Assembly: GCF_004009905.1 (NCBI RefSeq)
Contig: NZ_ML136879.1
Span: 1 to 64,000 of the forward strand
From: Lactobacillus xujianguonis
Lineage (GTDB): Bacteria > Bacillota > Bacilli > Lactobacillales > Lactobacillaceae
Reading direction: 5' to 3'
Length of the DNA: 64,000 bases
Below are positions 43,886 through 49,840 of the stretch, in pieces. Both the position numbers and the translations under genes were made by a program. Each line of letters begins with the position of its first letter. The first letter of the stretch is position 1. The notes beneath the pieces are model-generated. The model was not told the origin of the DNA. It made no database searches and saw only the letters and a program-made list of their open reading frames with translations.

Positions 43886-44070
43886 TGACGAGTCGATAAA
43901 ACAACGCGAGATGCGTATATTTTGAGATAGAGGACATCTGACTTGAATGTCAAAGCACGGGAAGTGCCGATGTTGGGCAACTCTTGATGTGAACAAGACG
44001 TCCCACCGATATTTTTTAATATGGGCCTTGAGTTAGAAGAGCGAACCTTTCCATGGGTTTGCTCTTTTTT
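43886..44070 (+). ncRNA. Candidate structured non-coding RNA (about 185 nt)
   Basis: A good promoter (TTTACA, 18-base spacer, TATAAT 43874-43879) predicts a start near 43886, and a strong terminator (AGAGC-x-AACC with GGTTTGCTCT, then six T residues) ends it near 44070. Between them are no ORFs but several short hairpins: ACGC-GAGAT-GCGT, GACAT-N9-ATGTC, GCAC-GGGAA-GTGC, CTTG-N7-CAAG and ATATT-TTTT-AATAT. CTGAC near the 5' end can pair with GTTAG near 44035 to close the fold. Length and layout would suit a 6S-like or other regulatory RNA, but I cannot name a family. Confidence 0.55.
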
Positions 44071-44080
44071 CTTCATCAAA

Positions 44081-44157
44081 TTCGTAGTCATTACTGGTTA
44101 TTCGTAGTCAAATTAGGTAAAATGACTAAGAAAGAATGTTCGATGACGAAGAAAGAA
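44081..44157 (+). repeat. Four-half-site repeat array upstream of fic
   Basis: TTCGTAGTCA occurs at 44081 and 44101, and its inverse TGACTAAGAA/TGACGAAGAA at 44123 and 44144, giving the order forward-forward-reverse-reverse at 20-22-base steps. The 12-base centre is AATTAGGTAAAA. A 78-base copy lies at the other end of fic, where the centre is inverted. The array covers the likely promoter (TAAAAT at 44117-44122) and extends to the fic ribosome-binding site. Confidence 0.85.
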
Positions 44158-44166
44158 GGGAAAATC

Positions 44167-45222
44167 GTGAAGCAATTTGATTATCAAACTTTAAATCACT
44201 TAGCGTTGAACAGTGAAATTGTAAAGAAGTTAACGACCATTTATCAATTGCGTGGTGAAACTAGTAGTTATGCAATTGATTATCATGAAGAATTACAAAA
44301 GTTAGTAGAAGTTGCGAAGATTCAAAGTACTGATGCTTCCAATCGAATAGAAGGGATTTTTACTTCTGATTCACGGTTAAATAAAATCATGTCGGATAAG
44401 GTTGAACCTCATAATCGTGACGAGAAGGAAATTGCTGGTTATCGTGATGTCTTGAGCTTGATTCACGAGAATTCTCAGTACATGCCGATTTCAACGAGGA
44501 CAATTTTAGGGATGCACAATATCTTGTTTAAATATTCTGGTGACAGTTGGGGCGGTAAGTTTAAAGATATTAATAATAAAATTATTGCTAAGTATGCAGA
44601 TGACCATGAAGAAATTAGGTTTAATCCACCGGAAGCTTTTTTAGTACCAGATTTAATTGATCAATTATGCAACAGCTATAATCAAGCAGTTAAAGATGAG
44701 AAATTTTCGCCGTCAATACTGTCAGCGGCTTTTGTCTTCGATTTTGTCTCGATTCACCCTTTTCGTGATGGCAATGGTAGAATGTCTAGATTATTAATGT
44801 TGCTGACGATGTATCAACTTGGCTTTGAAGTTGGGAAGTATATTAGTCTGGAAAAAATTATCGAAAATAGTAAAGAGAGTTATTATGAGGCCTTAGCTGC
44901 TAGTTCACAGGGATGGAATGATAATCAAAATTCTTATACTGCCTTTGTTGATTATTATCTAGGCGTAATTGTAAAAGCGTATCGTGATTTAATTGAGCGC
45001 ATGGGGTTAGTTCATAATCAAACGCATAAATTAGCGGCAGATAAGTTAATTTTGAAGGTTTTGCAGCAACAGTTGAAGCCGTTGTCGCGTGCAGAATTAG
45101 TTGAATTAATTCCGCGTTATAGTCAAACGACAATTCAGCGTAATCTAAAAAAGTTACGTGATGAGAATAAAATAAAAATTGTTGGTGCAGGTAAAAATAC
45201 TAAATACGTTCTTAGTCATTAG
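44167..45222 (+). CDS. Fic-family AMP-transferase (class II) with winged-helix tail
   Basis: A 351-residue Fic protein that should transfer AMP from ATP to a target hydroxyl. The catalytic motif HPFRDGNGR is intact, including the His and Arg. The N-terminal inhibitory helix motif S-x3-E-G is present as SNRIEG (Ser58, Glu62), which defines class II Fic enzymes and predicts auto-inhibition. The C-terminus (LSRAELVELIPRYSQTTIQR) resembles a winged helix-turn-helix. GTG 44167 is chosen because GAAGGG precedes it by 6 bases; longer in-frame starts would translate the repeat array. No separate antitoxin gene is adjacent. The stop codon lies inside the right-hand repeat. Confidence 0.92.
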   Translation: MKQFDYQTLNHLALNSEIVKKLTTIYQLRGETSSYAIDYHEELQKLVEVAKIQSTDASNRIEGIFTSDSRLNKIMSDKVEPHNRDEKEIAGYRDVLSLIHENSQYMPISTRTILGMHNILFKYSGDSWGGKFKDINNKIIAKYADDHEEIRFNPPEAFLVPDLIDQLCNSYNQAVKDEKFSPSILSAAFVFDFVSIHPFRDGNGRMSRLLMLLTMYQLGFEVGKYISLEKIIENSKESYYEALAASSQGWNDNQNSYTAFVDYYLGVIVKAYRDLIERMGLVHNQTHKLAADKLILKVLQQQLKPLSRAELVELIPRYSQTTIQRNLKKLRDENKIKIVGAGKNTKYVLSH

Positions 45223-45286
45223 CATCTTATTCTTAGTCATTTTACCCAATTTGACGAAGAAAGAATGTTCGATGACAAAGAAAGAA
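45209..45286 (+). repeat. Four-half-site repeat array downstream of fic
   Basis: A copy of the upstream array: TTCTTAGTCA at 45209 and 45230, then TGACGAAGAA at 45252 and TGACAAAGAA at 45273. The last 30 bases (AAGAAAGAATGTTCGATGAC and neighbours) are almost identical to the left copy. The 12-base centre TTTTACCCAATT is the reverse complement, with one mismatch, of the left-hand centre. It overlaps the last codons of fic and ends just before the promoter of the tandem RNA. Confidence 0.85.
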
Positions 45287-45339
45287 AAACACTCAGTGAA
45301 ACACTTGTGCGTAGGAAAATAATCAGTTATAATATAGAC

Positions 45340-45535
45340 AACAGGAATAAATCCTAATGAGTGGTCGGCTCATCAATAATCTGATACTTAATTCAGGACA
45401 TAAGGGCCTGACGGGTCGCGAGGACCAAAACTAAACTCGATACTGATTCAGGACGTAAGGGCCTGACGGGTGGCAGACACCAAAACTAAACCGACCGTAA
45501 TGAGTTCACATATAACGTGTGAACTCATTTTTTTT
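45340..45535 (+). ncRNA. Tandem-repeat structured RNA with own promoter and terminator
   Basis: TTGTGC (45305-45310), 17 bases and TATAAT (45328-45333) form a promoter. The RNA of about 196 nt has two copies of a 55-56-nt unit (45383-45438 and 45439-45493), each with TCAGG-N9-CCTGA and a small hairpin: GGTC-GCGAG-GACC in copy 1 and GGTG-GCAGA-CACC in copy 2, a compensatory pair change. GGTCGG (45363) and CCGACC (45491) can close both. A perfect 12-bp terminator (45499-45535) follows, and AATGAGT at 45356 repeats its left arm, allowing an alternative pairing. The putative nuclease gene starts 8 bases later. Confidence 0.75.
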
Positions 45536-45542
45536 GGAGAGA

Positions 45543-46121
45543 ATGATGAGTAACAAAATATATTATCGAAAACTAAAACGAAAAGAATATGCAGCAATAC
45601 GACGTAGTATAAGCAATATTTATCGTGCTGCTGCGATACAACTTTTCTTAATAAAACAATTACGTTTTATACTAGAAACACTTCAATTTCTGTAATTGCT
45701 AATAATACTAATTTTATGCATTTGTGTGGAATTTATTATCTAAGAGGCAGTAGTCACTTTTTTGAAGATGCAAGAGACGAAAAGATTGATTTAAGAAAAG
45801 TATTAGTCAAAAAAAGACGGTACTACTTTTCAGAAATTACAGGTTTTAAGTTCTTTTCCTGATTTAATAAGCAAAAATGTCCGTTTAACCAATAAAGGCA
45901 GATCTCTACTGCTAGATTATGACTATGCGTTAAGAACACGTCGACAAGTTTTAGCTTTAACCTTAATTGATCGGGATGACCGTTTTCATGCAATTCCACA
46001 ATCATTGCTGAATTTACATAAAATGAAAAAGTTTGCACAAGGTGAACCAGTAATCAAGATTGAATCTAAGAAGTTTAATTCAAATGAAGTTGAAGTACTC
46101 TTTGACAGATCTCGAAATTAA
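45543..46121 (+). pseudogene. PBECR4-like nuclease gene with two homopolymer frameshifts
   Basis: The start MSNKIYYRKLKRKEYAAIRR follows GGAGAG. A base appears lost in the T-run near 45644-45647, after which the frame reads NTNFMHLCGIYYLRGSSHFF. A base appears gained in the A-run near 45809-45815, after which it reads KDGTTFQKLQVL, then GRSLLLDYDYALRTRRQVLA and IPQSLLNLHKMKKFAQGEP to TAA 46119-46121. Repaired, it is about 190 residues and resembles the PBECR4 family of barnase/EndoU/colicin E5/RelE-fold nucleases (from memory, not a search). The RNA and terminator just upstream suggest an RNA-controlled toxin. Confidence 0.72.
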
Positions 46122-46146
46122 AAAAATACGCAAAAATAGCACAAGC

Positions 46147-46193
46147 AAAAAGCCCTAAAGGTGCATAGTTGAGCACTTTTAGAGCTTCTTTTT
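46147..46193. terminator. Bidirectional terminator
   Basis: AGCCCTAAAGGTGC and GCACTTTTAGAGCT form a 14-base stem with two imperfect pairs, flanked by A-run and T-run. It separates the nuclease pseudogene from the convergent peptidase gene. Confidence 0.8.
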
Positions 46194-46212
46194 ATCTAAA
46201 ACTATCAACCAC

Positions 46213-46962
46213 TTACTTCACATAAATCGCTTGCTTGCCTTGCTGATTATAACTATCCTGCAAGCCGCGCCACGAAACCGCCTTATTCTTGGCCCCATAC
46301 GGATCATTGACGTAAATGACGCCCTTGTCCTTATTGTAGCCAGTAATCACACAAGCATGTGAAGAGGGCGTCACATGAACTTCACCTTCATCAGTATCCC
46401 AGGTTTGCATATCACTAACCTTGGTAAAACTCAAAGTCGTAATAATCATCACGGGATGGCCATCAGAGACCAGGTGCATAATTTGAATAAAATCGCGCCC
46501 ACTGGCATTCTCAGCCCGCTTCGTGTATTGCCTTGCTAAATGATAGAGGGGTTGATTATAAACGCACCAGCCGCCATTTTGCTGGCTCATTGACCCGACA
46601 AAGCCCAAGTTAGGGTTGCCGCGCTTGCCATCAGCTGTTGTCAAAGGCTGGTGAACAATTTTTTCTGCCAGTTCGTTAGGTGTCACCTTGATCTGGTAGT
46701 AGTTCGGGAGCATCGCCAGCGAAGTGACTTCACAGCCGTTAGGTAAATCCGGAAATTGATTAAACAAAGGCACATTTAGCTTCTGCTTCGGCTTCAAAGT
46801 CATTTCCGCAATCTGGTCATTGCTTTGACTAAGTTGATCTTCAATGTGGCGCCAGTTGATGACCAGCAACAAAAGAATTATTAATAAGATGATGAAGAGC
46901 GAAGAAAGGGTGAACTTGAGCCGCATTTTTTTCTTCTGCCGTAATTGTGTTCTAGTATCCAT
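46213..46962 (-). CDS. Membrane-anchored C39-like cysteine peptidase
   Basis: A 249-residue protein with one N-terminal helix (LSSLFIILLIILLLLVINW) and an extracytoplasmic C39_2-family domain. Catalytic Cys77 is in PNGCEVTSLAML, His in SSHACVITGY and the third residue in VNDPYGAKNK. The family resembles bacteriocin-processing peptidases but without a transporter; its substrate is unknown. It is convergent with the accessory island and upstream of no obvious partner. Confidence 0.88.
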   Translation of the reverse strand: MDTRTQLRQKKKMRLKFTLSSLFIILLIILLLLVINWRHIEDQLSQSNDQIAEMTLKPKQKLNVPLFNQFPDLPNGCEVTSLAMLPNYYQIKVTPNELAEKIVHQPLTTADGKRGNPNLGFVGSMSQQNGGWCVYNQPLYHLARQYTKRAENASGRDFIQIMHLVSDGHPVMIITTLSFTKVSDMQTWDTDEGEVHVTPSSHACVITGYNKDKGVIYVNDPYGAKNKAVSWRGLQDSYNQQGKQAIYVK

Positions 46963-47070
46963 GAGAACAATTAAAGCATGTTTTCGTGGAAAAAGAAAAT
47001 TGTATTTCTTGCTTGAATCAGTTACAGTTAGATAGAGATAAAGAAAATTAGTTTACGAGGAAAATTTGTT

Positions 47071-47622
47071 TTGAAAATCAACTTACAAGATTTAACCGAA
47101 AAAATCGAAAACCAAGATTATCTTCAAGACCTAGAAACAGTTAAATACGGCGACATTAGTAAATCAAAAACTAAACTTAAAGGCTACGCCGAAAAGATGA
47201 TTAAGGAAACGGTCACTGGCATTAAGCACAATTCACTGGTGCAAGTGCAACTCGCCGTGGCTGGCCAACGTCCCGTAACTTTTGCCTTGGAGACGAATAT
47301 TATCAACTTGCCTTACAGCAATTATAAGAAGGTGGCTAACTTCTTTGATGAAGGACCAGAATATCCGGTCAATGTGTATTTTGAAACCATCTCCGATTAC
47401 ATTAACGTGTCCAAGTTCAGAATCGATGAATTAGCTAAAGATAGCGAACTCGTTGCCGATCCTGATAAATATGTGGATTTGTTAACAGATGCCATGGTGG
47501 AAAAGCTCAAAGTCGTGCGCGAGTACCAAAAGCCGGAGCCTAAGCCAGCTGCCAAGAAGACCACCACTAAAACTACCAAAAAGAAATCCACAGCAAAAAA
47601 GCGGACAACAAAGAAAAAATAG
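47071..47622 (+). CDS. Protein of unknown function with Lys/Thr-rich tail
   Basis: A 183-residue soluble protein with a folded region of about 150 residues (LVQVQLAVAGQRPVTFALET, YSNYKKVANFFDEGPEYP) and a tail of KK and TT repeats (PAAKKTTTKTTKKKSTAKKR) like the nucleic-acid-binding tails of HU or histone-like proteins. The start is TTG with GAGG about 9 bases upstream. It is monocistronic with a strong terminator. No family is recognised. Confidence 0.82.
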   Translation: MKINLQDLTEKIENQDYLQDLETVKYGDISKSKTKLKGYAEKMIKETVTGIKHNSLVQVQLAVAGQRPVTFALETNIINLPYSNYKKVANFFDEGPEYPVNVYFETISDYINVSKFRIDELAKDSELVADPDKYVDLLTDAMVEKLKVVREYQKPEPKPAAKKTTTKTTKKKSTAKKRTTKKK

Positions 47623-47633
47623 TTAAAAAACAC

Positions 47634-47683
47634 AAAAAAAGTAACAGCTTGTACACAGATGTGTATAAAGCTGTTACTTTTTG
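47634..47683. terminator. Bidirectional terminator
   Basis: AAAAAGTAACAGCTT pairs with AAGCTGTTACTTTTT, with inner TACAC/GTGTA pairing. It serves the Lys-tailed gene and the convergent nrdF-like gene. Confidence 0.88.
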
Positions 47684-47691
47684 TTTTCCAC

Positions 47692-48624
47692 TTATTTATT
47701 TTCGTGGAACTTAGTCAAAGTGTTAGCGTTGGAGTAGAAGAAGAAGTCTTCAAAGTTGGCGCTCTTGATTAACCCTTTTTGGATAGTTTCACTCAAACTA
47801 TCAGTATCTTCTGGATACGGGGTTGGATAACCCAAGTTCATGAAGTTCTTATTGATCGTGTAGTGGAAGTAATGCTTAGCATCATCAGTTGAACCAAGCT
47901 TACCGTAGAGTTTATCAATGTGCTTTTCCATCACTGGGGCAATTTCTTTAATAAAATCATTCGTCCAAGTTTCAAAGTTCTTCTGCTCATCGGCCGGCTT
48001 GTCAGCTGTTTCCAAACGGAACTTAACTCCAGGATACATGGCGTTAAAAGAAGTACTGCGGACAGCTAATTTTAATAACTCTGCACTTCTTACCAACTTA
48101 CCCTGTCCGAACAAATAAGTTGGACCGTAGAAGCCAATGTGGTAGAAGGCCATTTCCGTGAAGGAAAGGACAATCTTCTTTTGCCAAGCAGCGCCGTTTT
48201 CATAAATGTCGATTAACTTGTGGGCTAAGGTTTGTAATTCGTCTTGGTCATTAGCCCAATCAAAGTAAGAGTTAATCTTCAGCGGATTAGCTAAGGCTTG
48301 AATTAAGTTTGAGTAACCCTTGTTGGCAATTGATTCCAAATAGTTCAAAGCATTGAACACAGAATACTCTTGTGGCGTAACCGCATCTTTTTTAACTGCG
48401 CTGTCACCAATCTTCACTTGGATGGTTGACATAAAAGCTAGAGAAGCTAAAGCCTTCAAGAAGGCATCTTGGATCTCAGGCGACAATTGTTTAAAATCTG
48501 GTTTATCTTCACTAACTGGAATCCGTTCAGGTTCCCAAATAAAGTCGTTTAAACGTGACCAAGCTGAGTAATCAACTCGATTTGGAATCTTGTTCCAGTT
48601 AATTGCTTCAAATTTTTCAGTCAT
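47692..48624 (-). CDS. NrdF-like ribonucleotide reductase beta subunit lacking metal ligands
   Basis: A 310-residue protein that aligns gap-free with class Ib NrdF through the metal-site helices (for example NYLESIANKGYS with FMEAVHARSYS). Of the six carboxylate/His ligands of E. coli NrdF, four are changed: Asp67 to Ser66, His101 to Ala100, Glu192 to Thr191 and His195 to Asn194; Glu97 and Glu157 remain, and the radical Tyr is kept (Tyr104). The C-terminal tail that docks to NrdE is missing: the protein ends FFFYSNANTLTKFHENK. It is 2 bases downstream of an NrdI-like gene, and no nrdE is present. Normal reductase activity is doubtful. Confidence 0.88.
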   Translation of the reverse strand: MTEKFEAINWNKIPNRVDYSAWSRLNDFIWEPERIPVSEDKPDFKQLSPEIQDAFLKALASLAFMSTIQVKIGDSAVKKDAVTPQEYSVFNALNYLESIANKGYSNLIQALANPLKINSYFDWANDQDELQTLAHKLIDIYENGAAWQKKIVLSFTEMAFYHIGFYGPTYLFGQGKLVRSAELLKLAVRSTSFNAMYPGVKFRLETADKPADEQKNFETWTNDFIKEIAPVMEKHIDKLYGKLGSTDDAKHYFHYTINKNFMNLGYPTPYPEDTDSLSETIQKGLIKSANFEDFFFYSNANTLTKFHENK

Positions 48625-48626
48625 TT

Positions 48627-49073
48627 TTACCTATAATCACTCAAAAAGCTAATATTTCCGCGTAATTCCTTCGGCTTCTCAACTTTTCTAGTAGTCGTTT
48701 CACCAGCGGAAAGTTGCTTAACAATCTTACGGACATTTTGGACGTCTTTCTCCGTACCACTAAATTCCAAGAGGTATAGTATCGGAACGTTCAAAGTAAC
48801 CGAGATTTTCTTGGCGGTTTGTGCAAACAAATCGTTGAAGTTTCGGTTACCACAGCCACTCAGTCCTATTAACAGTTTCTTATTATCTTTGTAATTCAGG
48901 AAGTCAACAAGTGAATCCATCATGAAATCCTGGTAGGAAGGCGTAATCAAAATAAATTTTTCCTTCATGTCGTACTGTGGAAACTCATCGGTAATTTCAT
49001 GAGCTTCAAGGCCAGTTTTCACGCCGAACTTTTTCGTTTGTCCTGTAATTGAATAAAATGCTATAGCTACCAT
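48627..49073 (-). CDS. nrdI: NrdI-like flavodoxin
   Basis: A 148-residue flavodoxin-fold protein. MVAIAFYSITGQTKKFG is the FMN-phosphate loop, and LSGCGNRNFNDLFAQTAKKI and ILYLLEFSGTEKDVQNVRKI match NrdI closely. NrdI normally supplies an oxidant to the NrdF metal site. Here its NrdF partner has no intact site. ATG at 49073 has AGG 7 bases upstream; a longer frame opens at 49115. The gene directly precedes the NrdF-like gene (2-base gap), so they form an operon. Confidence 0.9.
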   Translation of the reverse strand: MVAIAFYSITGQTKKFGVKTGLEAHEITDEFPQYDMKEKFILITPSYQDFMMDSLVDFLNYKDNKKLLIGLSGCGNRNFNDLFAQTAKKISVTLNVPILYLLEFSGTEKDVQNVRKIVKQLSAGETTTRKVEKPKELRGNISFLSDYR

Positions 49074-49189
49074 AATCTTACCTAATATATCTGTCATGCG
49101 ACAATTACATTGCACACTTTCTAGTATATATCTAAGTATTCAAAAAAGTGCGCTTTTCACTTATAATTAATTTAATAGGAGGAATTGCC

Positions 49190-49810
49190 ATGAGTTGGAA
49201 CTTACTAGGCGTTTTACTATGGGTAGTCATTATTTTGTACTTGGTCTTTATTGTGCAAAATATTCGCCGGCGCCGGATTAAGATGATCATTAAGCAGCAT
49301 AAGCGGTTCACTTGGATGAATTTTGGCATTGATTTGGCCGAAATTGTCATCTTTATCGTGGCCCTGGTGGGGATGTTCAACCTCTGCGTGTGGGACAATC
49401 CAGACCTCGAAGATAATAGTCGGATTAGCGCTAATATTAAGTATGAACCCTTGGTGATGAATACGGGGACGGGTAATTCTAGTTATGTCACGGTGAGCTC
49501 AGCGAAAAAGAAGATGGGCTCGCAGACTTATACTTACTACCGGCCAGGCTCGAAGACGACGGTGTCGGGCAATGATGCGTCCATTGTTTACGGCGAGCAT
49601 CCTAGTGATGTCAATGCGGCTCGGATTCCTTACCAGAAGAAAAAGTTGAAAGCCATGGATCAAAAATATCAACGCGCCTATGTCGCCATCTACACCGCCA
49701 GATATAAGAAAAACTGGCAAAATGGCTTGGGGATGCACGCTGGGAGATTGGCCACTAAATATTATTTAATTAGAGTTCCTGATCAAAGTTTCATTAAGCA
49801 AGTTAAATAA
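49190..49810 (+). CDS. Two-helix membrane protein of unknown function (206 aa)
   Basis: Two N-terminal helices (LLGVLLWVVIILYLVFIVQN and LAEIVIFIVALVGMFNLCVW) flank a basic loop (RRRRIKMIIKQHKR) and are followed by an extracytoplasmic domain of about 130 residues rich in Ser, Tyr and Lys. ATG 49190 follows AGGAGG. Similar proteins occur across lactobacilli (possibly the group named LVIS_2131), without assigned function. It is convergent with the polymerase gene and shares its terminator. Confidence 0.82.
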   Translation: MSWNLLGVLLWVVIILYLVFIVQNIRRRRIKMIIKQHKRFTWMNFGIDLAEIVIFIVALVGMFNLCVWDNPDLEDNSRISANIKYEPLVMNTGTGNSSYVTVSSAKKKMGSQTYTYYRPGSKTTVSGNDASIVYGEHPSDVNAARIPYQKKKLKAMDQKYQRAYVAIYTARYKKNWQNGLGMHAGRLATKYYLIRVPDQSFIKQVK

Positions 49811-49840
49811 AAAGAGTTGAGCAAAGGCTCAACTCTTTTT
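49809..49840. terminator. Bidirectional terminator
   Basis: AGAGTTGAGC-AAAG-GCTCAACTCT is a perfect 10-bp stem flanked by A-run and T-run. It overlaps the last codons of the minus-strand polymerase gene. Confidence 0.88.

Noticed and set aside
44053-44166. Longer Fic start beginning inside the upstream terminator
   Set aside because: The extra N-terminal residues would be translated from a transcription terminator and the repeat array. The GTG at 44167 has GAAGGG 6 bases upstream and begins where Fic similarity begins.
45823-46038. Minus-strand open frame of 71 codons opposite the nuclease pseudogene
   Set aside because: The plus strand shows clear family-like protein sequence across two repairable shifts, while the minus frame has no start signal and no recognisable features.
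47692-48624. Calling the NrdF-like protein a class Ie subunit
   Set aside because: Known class Ie proteins replace glutamates (VPK or QSK) and keep the His ligands. Here two His, one Asp and one Glu are lost, and two Glu remain, so the pattern does not match.
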